DNA of 64,000 nucleotides from Streptomyces griseoviridis (GTDB lineage: Bacteria > Actinomycetota > Actinomycetes > Streptomycetales > Streptomycetaceae): NCBI GenBank assembly GCA_014649155.1, contig BMSM01000021.1, forward strand, positions 52,914 to 116,913. Direction: 5' to 3'. The notes beneath the pieces were generated by a model. The model did no database searches. It worked only from the letters and a program-made list of their open reading frames with translations, and was not told the origin of the DNA. How positions within the stretch are numbered: position 1 is the stretch's first letter; each line of letters begins with the position of its first letter. Positions 27,480 through 35,323 of the stretch are shown here, piece after piece. Made by a program: the position numbers and the translations under genes.

Positions 27480-30400
27480 TTGGAACTCCAGCTACTGGGC
27501 CCGGTCGGCCTCCGGGTGAGCGGCCGGCGCGTGGAACTCGGCTCGGACAAGGAACGGGCTCTGCTGGCCTCCCTGGCACTCGAGTCCGGCCGCCCGGTCG
27601 CCCTGGACGCGTTGGTGGACCGCCTGTGGGACGGTGATCCTCCGCCGCAGGCCCGCGCGAACATCCACACCTACGTCTCGAGGGTCCGCAGACGGTTGCG
27701 TCTCATCGGCCCCTCCGCCGAGGGCGCGCCGCGCATCGTCAACCGAGCGCATACCTACACGCTGGAAACCGCCTCCGGCACCGTGGACTGGCACCGCTTC
27801 AACCTGCTGGTGACGAGGGCGGGCGGTTCCGTGTCCCGAGGGGAGGACGAACGGGCGGCCGGCCTGCTGGAAGAGGCCGAACGGCTCTGGCAGGGCGAAG
27901 CGCTGGCCGGTCTGCCCGGACTGTGGGCCGAGACCGTGCGCAGAATGCTGGGTGAGCGCCGGCTCGCCGCAACGGTCTCCCGGATGGCCTCCCTCCTGCG
28001 GCTGGGCAGGTTCGCCGAACCGGCCGCCGAGCTGTCCGCGCTCCTGGACCGGCACCCGGGCGACGAGACACTCGCCGGCCAACTCATGCTGGCGTTCTAC
28101 GGTGCCGACCGGTACACCGAGGCGCTCCGTGTGCATCAGGAGATCCGCCACCATCTGATGGCGCAGTTCGGCTCGCGTCCCGGTCCCGAGCTGACCCGTA
28201 TCCACAGCGGGATTCTCGACCGCGTGCCCATCGCCGATCTCGTACGCGACAGCAAGCCGTCCCACCACACCGCCCCGCCCTCGCGCGCGCCCTTCGACGG
28301 GATCTCCCGTGCGGCGCCACGCTCACCTCGCAATCTGCCTCATCAGCCCCCTCTCGTGGGCCGTCGCACAGAGCTGGAGGCGCTGAGGTCGGCGGCCGAA
28401 GCGGCGGCGCAAGGGGGCACGGCGGTCACCCTGGAGTCAGTCAGTACGATCAGCGGGATGGCGGGCGTGGGCAAGACGGCCGTGGCCGTGTACGGCGCGC
28501 ACCAGTTCGCCGAGCTGTTCCCGGACGCACAGCTCTATCTGGACCTCGGTGGCCACGCTCCTGATGGGAGCCCGGTGGAACCGGAGGCCGCGCTGGCCAC
28601 TCTGCTACGGCTGCTCGGCACTCCGGCGCACACCATTCCCCTCGAACTGGAGGGCCGCACCGCCCTGTGGCGGACCATGCTCGCCGACCGCCGGGTCGTC
28701 ATCGTCCTCGACGACGCGGCGAGTTCCCGGCAGGTCCGGCCGCTGCTGCCGGGGGGTTCCTCCTCCTTGACCATCATCACCAGCCGGCGCCACCTCACGG
28801 GCCTGCCGCTCACGCGGCACATACTGCTCGACGTCCTGCCCGACCACGACGCCATCGCCCTGTTCCGCGAGTTCGCGGGTGCGGAACGGACCGAGGACTT
28901 CGGCGAGTTGACGCGCATCGTCAGGCTGTGCGGCTGCCTCGCGCTCGCGATCGAGCTGGTGGCGAGCCGCTTTCGCGCCCATCCGTCGTGGACGCTCACC
29001 ACGCTCGCCGACCGTCTCGCCCGCCCCGAAGGCCGACTGGACGAGATCCGGGACGCCGATCAGGACGTCACCCGCGTCTTCGACGTCATGTACCACACCC
29101 TCTCCGCCGAGGACCGGGCCACGTTCCGTCGTCTCAGCCTCCATCCGGGCCAGGACTTCACGGCGGAGGCGGCAGCCGCCTTGCTGGACCTGCCACGGAC
29201 CGCCACGGAGCGGATGCTGGAGTCGCTGCTTGCTTCGCACCTCGTCCGCGAGCCGACACCGGACCGGTACCAGTACCACGACCTTCTACGGGAGTACGCG
29301 CGTTCCAAGGCCCTCGCGGAGGACGGCGAGCCGGAGCGGTCGGCGGCCCTGCGGCGCCTGATCGACTTCTACACGGCCGCCGTCCACCACGCCGACCGGA
29401 TCGCCCACCCCCGCCGGCTGAGGACGCGTCTGCCCGACGGACTGCCGCAGAACCAGGTGCCGCACTGGCCGGACGCGCGTGCCGCACGGGCCTGGCTCAC
29501 CGCCGAGCGCGCCAACCTCATGGCCGTGGAGGCTCTGGCGCGCCGTCACGGCCGGCCGGGGACCGCCGCCGCACTGGCCTACGCCATGACCGGCTTGCTC
29601 GACATGGAGTGCCTCTGGAGCGAGGCGGAGACCGTCCTGCGCCCCGCCGTGGACCACTGGTCCGAGGTGGACGACCTGACCGCCCTGTGCCGCGCCCTGT
29701 CCCAGCTCAGCGCCTTGCACGCGCATACCGGCCGCTATCAGGAGGCCGCCGAGACGGGTGACCGCGCTCTGCGGATCGCCCGCTCCGTCCAGGACACGGA
29801 CGCGGAGGCGGAGGCCCTGCGTGTTCTCGGCACCCTGCACTGGCACCTGGGCGAACACCGTACCGCCCTGGTCCTGTTCCAGAAGGCGTTCGGCCTGACG
29901 GCGACCTCAGGTGACCCCTGGGAACGGGCCCGGGGGTACAACAACATCGCGGTGACCCTCTTGTTCCTGGGAGAACACGAGCGCGCCAGGGAACACTTCG
30001 AGGAAGCGCTTTCCGGATTCGAGGAAGCGGGCGACTACACATCGCTCGGCAAGGCGCTGAACAACCTGGGCGACTTGTTCACCCGCGCCGGTGACCTCAA
30101 GTCCGCGCGTCGCGCCTTCCAGAAATCCCTCCGCTTTCTGGAGGAGGCCGGGAGTCGACACGACCGGGCAACCGTACGCGGAGGGCTGGCCGACGCCCTC
30201 ACAGAGTCGGGCGACACGACCACGGCCATGGCGCTATATCAGGAAACACTCCTGGAATTCCGCACAGTCGGGGACCGGAAGAGCCAGGCCGACACCCTGA
30301 TCGGGATGGGCGACGCACACCGCAGGGCGGGGAACACGGCGCAGGCGGTCCGCCACCTCACGGACGCGCTCGGCATCGCCAGGGATCTCGGCGCCACCCA

Positions 30401-30701
30401 CCAGGAGGCGCAGGCCCGACGCCGCCTGGGTCAGGCGTACTTGGCCATGGGACACCTGTCGTCCGCGAGCGATCACCTCCAAGCCGCGGTGTCGCTGGCC
30501 GACCGCATGCAGGACATGGACGAAGCCGTACAGGCGCAGCGGAGCCTGGCCGAGGTCCTCCTGGCGTCAGGCGATGTCGTGGCGGCGCGGACACTGCTTA
30601 GACGCACGTTCGAAATGACGCGTACGCGCAATCCCGCCGAGGCGGCGGCGATAAGCGAGCGCCTGGCGGGAATCGGCGGGGCGACCGAGTTGCTTAAATG
30701 A
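27480..30701 (+). CDS. AfsR-type SARP regulator with NB-ARC and TPR domains
   Basis: 1073 residues. Domain order: OmpR-like winged helix (LQLLGPVGLRVSGRRVELGSDKERALLASL..., residues 1-95), bacterial transcriptional activation domain (to about 250, ending GPELTRIHSGIL), NB-ARC ATPase (Walker A SGMAGVGKTAV near 325-335, VVIVLDDA, TIITSRRHLTGLP, LALAIELVA), winged helix, then TPR repeats to the end (NNIAVTLLFLGEHERAREHF and similar). It should activate target promoters through direct repeats, with the TPR part sensing a ligand or partner. TTG start chosen: GGGAGG lies 7-8 bases upstream and family alignment begins there. The gene for a secreted peptide follows 119 bases downstream. Confidence 0.9.
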   Translation: MELQLLGPVGLRVSGRRVELGSDKERALLASLALESGRPVALDALVDRLWDGDPPPQARANIHTYVSRVRRRLRLIGPSAEGAPRIVNRAHTYTLETASGTVDWHRFNLLVTRAGGSVSRGEDERAAGLLEEAERLWQGEALAGLPGLWAETVRRMLGERRLAATVSRMASLLRLGRFAEPAAELSALLDRHPGDETLAGQLMLAFYGADRYTEALRVHQEIRHHLMAQFGSRPGPELTRIHSGILDRVPIADLVRDSKPSHHTAPPSRAPFDGISRAAPRSPRNLPHQPPLVGRRTELEALRSAAEAAAQGGTAVTLESVSTISGMAGVGKTAVAVYGAHQFAELFPDAQLYLDLGGHAPDGSPVEPEAALATLLRLLGTPAHTIPLELEGRTALWRTMLADRRVVIVLDDAASSRQVRPLLPGGSSSLTIITSRRHLTGLPLTRHILLDVLPDHDAIALFREFAGAERTEDFGELTRIVRLCGCLALAIELVASRFRAHPSWTLTTLADRLARPEGRLDEIRDADQDVTRVFDVMYHTLSAEDRATFRRLSLHPGQDFTAEAAAALLDLPRTATERMLESLLASHLVREPTPDRYQYHDLLREYARSKALAEDGEPERSAALRRLIDFYTAAVHHADRIAHPRRLRTRLPDGLPQNQVPHWPDARAARAWLTAERANLMAVEALARRHGRPGTAAALAYAMTGLLDMECLWSEAETVLRPAVDHWSEVDDLTALCRALSQLSALHAHTGRYQEAAETGDRALRIARSVQDTDAEAEALRVLGTLHWHLGEHRTALVLFQKAFGLTATSGDPWERARGYNNIAVTLLFLGEHERAREHFEEALSGFEEAGDYTSLGKALNNLGDLFTRAGDLKSARRAFQKSLRFLEEAGSRHDRATVRGGLADALTESGDTTTAMALYQETLLEFRTVGDRKSQADTLIGMGDAHRRAGNTAQAVRHLTDALGIARDLGATHQEAQARRRLGQAYLAMGHLSSASDHLQAAVSLADRMQDMDEAVQAQRSLAEVLLASGDVVAARTLLRRTFEMTRTRNPAEAAAISERLAGIGGATELLK

Positions 30702-30820
30702 GCAACAATTCCAGGGCCGGCGCTCGTACTGGCGACCGTAGGCCGCGTTTTCGATATTCGCCCTCGACCTGGTAACTTCCTCGCCATCAAGATCACCCTT
30801 GGAGGGGAAGGCACCAGCAC

Positions 30821-30964
30821 GTGCGCAACAAGCACTACCGGGCGTCCGGAGCAGCCCTGTTCGTGGCCCTGGGCATCGTCCTGCTGTCGGCTCCCGGCGC
30901 CGCCGCGGCGACCCCGTCCGCTTCGGCCGTGACGGTCAGCGTAAATCGCTGCATCATCATATGA
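30821..30964 (+). CDS. Small secreted peptide (47 aa) downstream of the AfsR-type gene
   Basis: GTG-started frame giving MRNKHYRASGAALFVALG..., with a basic start, a hydrophobic core and an Ala-rich cleavage region (APGAAAA then TPSASA), that is a textbook signal peptide. The predicted exported part is only about 18 residues and ends VTVSVNRCIII, with a single Cys and a hydrophobic end. GGAGGGGAAGG lies 9-20 bases upstream. It is too short for standard gene calls. Its place after a TPR regulator suggests a secreted signal, but this is inference; it could equally be a lipid-independent secreted fragment or a decaying gene. Confidence 0.6.
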   Translation: MRNKHYRASGAALFVALGIVLLSAPGAAAATPSASAVTVSVNRCIII

Positions 30965-31059
30965 ACAACTGATCAAGGACGGGTCGGCGCACAGAGCCGC
31001 CACGTCCTATGACCGGTCATACCCCTGACCGGAGGAGAAAATCCCCACCGGGATCAGGT

Positions 31060-31084
31060 GAGGGTGGCCTCACAAGCCACCCTC
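31060..31084. terminator. Hairpin after the small peptide gene
   Basis: GAGGGTGGC, a seven-base loop and GCCACCCTC form a perfect 9-bp stem about 95 bases after the peptide gene, followed by a CTTC stretch. Likely an intrinsic-type terminator for the AfsR/peptide transcript. Confidence 0.65.
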
Positions 31085-31322
31085 CTTCAGCAGGTCCCGC
31101 GGTCACACACGGGCCGGCTCGCCCCTGCGGGAGGCCGGGTGGTCCAAGTGGGCGACCACCGTCGGACAGAAGCGGTGGACGGCCTCGTCGACACCGCGGA
31201 TGAAGCCCTACTGGTTCCCCCACACGTTCCACGCGGCAACTCCGGAGCCCGCTAGGTGCGCTCCGGAGTCGTACGTCACGGAGATCCACGGACGACCGGC
31301 GCCATGGGGGGCCACGCGGGGC
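31085..31322. other. Intergenic stretch without recognisable gene
   Basis: About 240 bases between the hairpin and the aldo/keto reductase stop. Short frames are present on both strands but none has a convincing ribosome site together with family-like sequence. Nothing is assigned. Confidence 0.5.
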
Positions 31323-32255
31323 TCAGTGGCCGAGGCCAGCCACCGGGCGGGTGGGGATCGCGTCGAGGGCGGTGCGGGCCTGCTCATCGAGGGTGATCGC
31401 GGCCACGGCGAGGTTCGCTTCGAGGTGGGCGGGGTCGGCGGTGCCGGGGATGAGGAGGGTGCGGGGGCTGTGGTGCAGCAGCCAGGCCAGCCCGATCTGT
31501 GCCGGGGTGTGCCCGAGGCGTTCGGCGGCGGCGCGCACGGCCGGTTCGTCGGTCACCTTCGGCAGGCCCGGGAACGCGCCGCCCAGCGGGAAGTACGGCA
31601 CCCAGGCGATCCGCTCCTCGGCGCAGAGCCGGAGCACGTCCTCGTCGTCGCGGGCGACGAGGCTGTAGGCGTTCTGCACGCACACGATGCCGGCGGGCAG
31701 GGCGTGGCGCAGGACGTCCAGGGAGACACTGCTCAGCCCGATCGCGCCGATCTTGCCCTCGTCGCGCAGGGCGAGCATCTCCGCGAGCTGGTCGTCGAGG
31801 GGGATCACCTGGTCGTCCGGGACGGGGATGGTGATACCGGAGTCCACCCGGCGGAGGTTGACCACGGGGATCCGCTCCGTCCGCAGGGCGGCGAGGTTCG
31901 CCTCGACGCTCGCCCGCAGGTCCTCGGGCCGCTGGGCCAGCCGCAGCGGGAAGGGGCCGCCGGGGTCGGAGACGGCGCCGACCTTGCTGACGACCAGCAC
32001 GTCGTCGCCGGGGCGGAGGGCTTCGCGGATCACGTCGTTGACGAAGCCGTCGCCGTAGAACTGGGCCGTGTCGACGTGGTCGACGCCGAGGTCGATCGCG
32101 TGGCGCAGCAGGGCGACGGCGGCCGGGCGGTCGTCGCGCAGGCGTTCCAGCTGCATCGCGCCGTAGCCGACGCGGGCGACGGCGCGTCCCGCCAGCTCAC
32201 CGGTGTCCTGCGGGCGCGCGGCCGGCCCGGCGCCGGAGGTGGGTTCGGATGTCAT
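31323..32255 (-). CDS. Aldo/keto reductase
   Basis: 310 residues, TIM-barrel AKR. Catalytic tetrad positions are visible as VDTAQFYGDG (Asp and Tyr) and VVSKVG (Lys); the usual His strand reads VVNLRRVDSG. NADPH-binding end motifs LIPGTADPAHLEANL fit the family. It reduces aldehydes or ketones with NADPH. Start ATG 32255 gives MTSEPTSG; the upstream in-frame part crosses the operators. Divergent from a TetR gene with two palindromes between, so it is likely repressed by that TetR. Confidence 0.9.
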   Translation of the reverse strand: MTSEPTSGAGPAARPQDTGELAGRAVARVGYGAMQLERLRDDRPAAVALLRHAIDLGVDHVDTAQFYGDGFVNDVIREALRPGDDVLVVSKVGAVSDPGGPFPLRLAQRPEDLRASVEANLAALRTERIPVVNLRRVDSGITIPVPDDQVIPLDDQLAEMLALRDEGKIGAIGLSSVSLDVLRHALPAGIVCVQNAYSLVARDDEDVLRLCAEERIAWVPYFPLGGAFPGLPKVTDEPAVRAAAERLGHTPAQIGLAWLLHHSPRTLLIPGTADPAHLEANLAVAAITLDEQARTALDAIPTRPVAGLGH

Positions 32256-32287
32256 GGCTGCGTACTCCCGTGGGAGGATGGAGGGGA

Positions 32288-32338
32288 AACGGAGGAACCT
32301 CCGTTCCACCCACCGTAGCACTACCGGAGGAGCCTCCG
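32288..32338. promoter_or_regulatory. Paired CGGAGG-N2-CCTCCG operators between AKR and TetR genes
   Basis: AACGGAGGAACCTCCGTT (32288-32305) and CGGAGGAGCCTCCG (32325-32338) are inverted repeats with the same arms, centres 35 bp apart. The second overlaps the ribosome binding site of the TetR gene, which would allow autorepression. Typical TetR-type operators. Confidence 0.8.
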
Positions 32339-32340
32339 CT

Positions 32341-32970
32341 TTGTCACGCGCCACGCCCCCGCCCCCGCCGGAGCCCGCCGGCCGGCCGGTCCGCCGCGAC
32401 GCCCGGCGCAACCGCGACAAGCTGGTCGCCGCCGCCCAGGCGGCCTTCGCGGCGGGCGACGGCCCGGTCGCGCTGGAGGCCGTCGCCCGCGCGGCCGGTG
32501 TCGGCATCGGGACCCTGTACCGGCACTTCCCCACCCGCGAGGACCTGGTCGACGCCGTCTACGCCGCCGAACTCGACGCCGTCACCGCGAGCGCCCCCGT
32601 CCTCCTCGACCGGCACCCCGCCGATGTCGCCCTGCGGGCCTGGACGGGCCGTTACGCCGCCTTCGTCGCCACCAAGCGCGGCATGATGGACACCCTGCGG
32701 GCCGGCATCGCCTCCGGACGCATCGCCGCCCCCTCCCGGGAGCGGGTCACCGCCATCCTCGCCACGATGCTCGAACGGGGCGCCGCGGAGGGCACCCTCC
32801 GCGCGGACGCCGACCCCGAGGACGTCACCACGATGCTCGTCGGCGTGTTCCTCGCCGTCGCGGACGGCGCCTCCCGGGAGCGGACCGACCGCCTGCTCGA
32901 CCTCCTCACGGATGCGGTACGGCCACGGGCGCGGCTCCCCCGGCCGGAGACGCCCCCCGGGCCGCGGTGA
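32341..32970 (+). CDS. TetR-family regulator of the aldo/keto reductase
   Basis: 209 residues. TetR HTH: RRNRDKLVAAAQAAF, then VARAAGVGIGTLYRHFPTREDLVDAVY (residues about 20-70). The C-terminal part resembles the SbtR-like ligand-binding domain common in Streptomyces (RYAAFVATKRGMMDTL). TTG start at 32341 follows GGAGG at a spacing of about 10 and gives a short Pro-rich leader before the HTH. The operators upstream argue for self-control and control of the divergent AKR gene. Confidence 0.88.
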   Translation: MSRATPPPPPEPAGRPVRRDARRNRDKLVAAAQAAFAAGDGPVALEAVARAAGVGIGTLYRHFPTREDLVDAVYAAELDAVTASAPVLLDRHPADVALRAWTGRYAAFVATKRGMMDTLRAGIASGRIAAPSRERVTAILATMLERGAAEGTLRADADPEDVTTMLVGVFLAVADGASRERTDRLLDLLTDAVRPRARLPRPETPPGPR

Positions 32971-33013
32971 CCCTCCGGCCCGGGGGGGCGGGGTACCGTC
33001 CGGCGCCCGCCCG

Positions 33014-34342
33014 TCAGCCACGATCCGCTCCCGGGCGGGTCCCGGCGTCGCCGGGCCGGTACGTGCCCCACACCTCGCGCAGGGCGCCGCAGACCTCGCC
33101 CACGGTGGCGTGCGCGGCCAAGGCGTCCTTCATGGGCGGGAGGACGTTGACGTCGCTCTCGGCGGCCTTCTTGAGCATGTCGAGCGCGTGGCGGACGCGC
33201 GTCTGCTCGCGCCATGCCCGCAGCTTGGCGATGCGCTCGGTCTGCCGGGCCTCGACCGCGGGGTCGGCCCGGTCCCGTTCGCCCGAGCCGGTCCCGCGGG
33301 CGGCGCGGCCGGAACCACGCTCGATGTCGTCCACCTGGAAACCTCGTTCCAGGGCGCCGACCGCGCCGCCGAGGTCCTCGACCTTCCGCAGCAGTTCCAG
33401 GGCGGCGGTCTCTAGGGCGTCGGCCGCTTCCCTCACGGCGTCGGAGCCGGCGAGCGGGACCACCGCGGCCGTCGGGCCCGTCGCGCGGGCCGGGGCCGGC
33501 ACCCGGGCGGGACGGCGCGGCATCCGCGCACGCGGGTTCTCGGCGCCGAACTCCTCGCGCAGCACACGCGCCCAGACGCGCCGCGCGGCACGGAGGACCG
33601 CGGCCTCGTCCGGGGCCGTCGTGCGGGCCGCGAAGCGGAAGGACAGACGGGGTGCGAACTCGGCGGCGTCCAGGCCGGCCGCGATCGCGGAGCGCACATA
33701 GGCGACACCGTTGGCGAGGGTGAAGGCGATCTCCTGCGCGGGGAGGGCGCCCGCCTCGGCCATGCGGTGGCCCGAGACCACGATCGGGTTCCACCCGGGC
33801 ATCTCGGCCCGGCAGTACGTGAAGACGTCCGCGGTCAGCCTGAGCGACGGCCCGGGCGGGAAGATGCACGCCCCGCGCGCGATGTACTCCGCCAGCACGT
33901 CGTTGCGGACGGCGCCGGTCAGGCGGCTCACGGCGACGCCCTGCTCCTCCGCCACCAGTTGGTACAGCAGCACGAGCAGGGCCGCCGGCGCGTCGATCGT
34001 CAGGGAGGTGGACACTGCGTCCAGCGGAACGCCGCTGAAGAGGACGCGCATGTCGTCGAGGGAGTCGACCGCCACGCCGGCCTTGCCGACCTCACCGCGG
34101 GCGCGCGGCGTGTCGGAGTCGTGCCCCCTGCGGGTGGGAAGGTCGAACGCGACCGACAGCCCTCTGACGCCCTGCCCGATCAGCTGCCGGTAGCGTTCGT
34201 TGGACGCCGTCGCCGTGCCGGAACCGGCGTACCGGCGCTCCGCCTGCCGCTCCGCCGTGTCCCGGCCGCCCGGCTCCTCCGGCCCGTGGACCGGCGGGAC
34301 CCGTCGGTCCGGCTCCGCGCGTCGGCGGCTCCGAGGCATCAC
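33014..34342 (-). CDS. Shortened methylmalonyl-CoA mutase-like protein (probable pseudoenzyme)
   Basis: 442 residues. Large parts are clearly mutase-like: GLSVAFDLPTRRGHDSD, RGEVGKAGVAVDSLDDMR, VRNDVLAEYIARGACIFPP, EIAFTLANGVAYV, and a C-terminal DVNVLPPMKDALAAHATVGE. But three functional parts are changed. The N-terminal Tyr-containing region before the RRYAGSGTA segment is missing. The SGYHIREAG motif with the catalytic His reads SGHRMAEAG. About 65 residues after GAENPRARM, normally HTQTAG...LHTN and following barrel strands, are replaced by a 20-residue Pro/Ala/Arg stretch. No B12 domain is present. It lies 11 bases after the rifN-like gene in the same operon. It may be a pseudoenzyme, a partner for another subunit, or decaying. 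Start GTG 34342; ATG 34339 is equally good. Confidence 0.75.
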   Translation of the reverse strand: MMPRSRRRAEPDRRVPPVHGPEEPGGRDTAERQAERRYAGSGTATASNERYRQLIGQGVRGLSVAFDLPTRRGHDSDTPRARGEVGKAGVAVDSLDDMRVLFSGVPLDAVSTSLTIDAPAALLVLLYQLVAEEQGVAVSRLTGAVRNDVLAEYIARGACIFPPGPSLRLTADVFTYCRAEMPGWNPIVVSGHRMAEAGALPAQEIAFTLANGVAYVRSAIAAGLDAAEFAPRLSFRFAARTTAPDEAAVLRAARRVWARVLREEFGAENPRARMPRRPARVPAPARATGPTAAVVPLAGSDAVREAADALETAALELLRKVEDLGGAVGALERGFQVDDIERGSGRAARGTGSGERDRADPAVEARQTERIAKLRAWREQTRVRHALDMLKKAAESDVNVLPPMKDALAAHATVGEVCGALREVWGTYRPGDAGTRPGADRG

Positions 34343-34353
34343 TCACTGTCCCT

Positions 34354-35304
34354 TCAGCCACGGGGCCGCGGGTGTTCGACGACAGCGGCGGCACCGGCCC
34401 GGTGCGCCGTCCCGAAGGTTTCCTCGGCGAGCAGGACGGCCCCCCGGAGCGAGGACCGTCCGCCGAGGGCGGCCGGCCGGACCTCGACCGGCGGGACACC
34501 GGGCCGGGCCAGTTCCCTCACCCGCTCGGCGACCGAGTCCACCAGTGCGGGCAGGCCCGCGGCGAAACCACCGCCCACGCGGACGACCTCGGGATGGGCC
34601 AGCTCGCAGATGCCGACCGCGGCACGGGCCAGGGCGGCGGCGGTCTCGTCCACCGCCGCCCTGGCCCACGGCTCGCGGGCAGCGAACGCCTCCACCAGTG
34701 CGGGGAAGTCGGTCTCCCGGCCGCGCAGTTCCGCGGCGCGGCGCAGGGTGGCCGGCCCGGAGGCGACCGCCTGCACACAGCCCCGGCGTCCGCAGTCGCA
34801 TCTCGGTCCGTCGCGGTCGATCAGCAGGTGCCCGACCTCGCAGGACCCCCGGGCCGGCCCCGGCCACGACCGTCCCCCGACGACCAGACCGCCTCCGATG
34901 CCGGTGCCCACGCCGAGGTAGAGCAGGTTCGCGACGCCCGCTTCCCGGGCTTCGGCCAGCGCCGCGAGGTCGCCGTCGTCCGCGAACACCGACGGGGTGT
35001 CCGGGAACACCCGGCCGACGGCGGCCGTCAGGTCGAGACCGACCCAGCTCGGCCGTCCGGGCCAGGTGAGCACCGTACCGTCCGTGCCGCAGACCGCCGG
35101 CACGGCCAGTCCGACGCCCCGGAGCGGTGCCGGGTCGTTCCGCAGCAGCGCCCGGACCCGTTCGGCGATCAGGTCCATGTCCGCCGCGGCATCGCTGTCC
35201 GCGGGCCACCGGAACGTGTCCTCCAGCGCGCCCGCGCCGTCCACGCGGCCCTCGACGCGCAGGGCGACCTTCGTCCCGCCGATGTCGATACCGAGGTAAC
35301 TGAT
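34354..35304 (-). CDS. rifN: ROK-family kanosamine kinase (RifN-like), apparent ATC start
   Basis: 316 residues if started at the ATC codon 35304-35302. From there the protein reads (I/M)SYLGIDIGGTKVALRVEG, which carries the essential phosphate-binding D-I-G-G-T-K loop. The first conventional start codon (GTG, 35244) would delete this loop. AGGAGAGGAGG ends 4 bases before the ATC, and no in-frame ATG, GTG or TTG lies between it and the BBE gene. Other ROK parts are GVGTGIGGGLVVGG, the EVGH motif with catalytic-site context and the zinc motif CDCGRRGCVQ. In rifamycin biosynthesis RifN phosphorylates kanosamine to kanosamine 6-phosphate, feeding the aminoshikimate pathway. The neighbours support this assignment. 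Confidence 0.88.
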   Translation of the reverse strand: MSYLGIDIGGTKVALRVEGRVDGAGALEDTFRWPADSDAAADMDLIAERVRALLRNDPAPLRGVGLAVPAVCGTDGTVLTWPGRPSWVGLDLTAAVGRVFPDTPSVFADDGDLAALAEAREAGVANLLYLGVGTGIGGGLVVGGRSWPGPARGSCEVGHLLIDRDGPRCDCGRRGCVQAVASGPATLRRAAELRGRETDFPALVEAFAAREPWARAAVDETAAALARAAVGICELAHPEVVRVGGGFAAGLPALVDSVAERVRELARPGVPPVEVRPAALGGRSSLRGAVLLAEETFGTAHRAGAAAVVEHPRPRG

Positions 35305-35323
35305 GCCGCCTCCTCTCCTCGGG

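Noticed and set aside
31009..31322. Short coding frames between the peptide gene and the AKR gene
   Set aside because: Low-complexity Pro/Arg/Gly translations and no recognisable domains or good start signals.
33014..34342. Functional methylmalonyl-CoA mutase supplying the PKS extender
   Set aside because: Catalytic His is Arg, about 65 barrel residues and the N-terminal Tyr region are missing, and no B12 domain or partner subunit is encoded.
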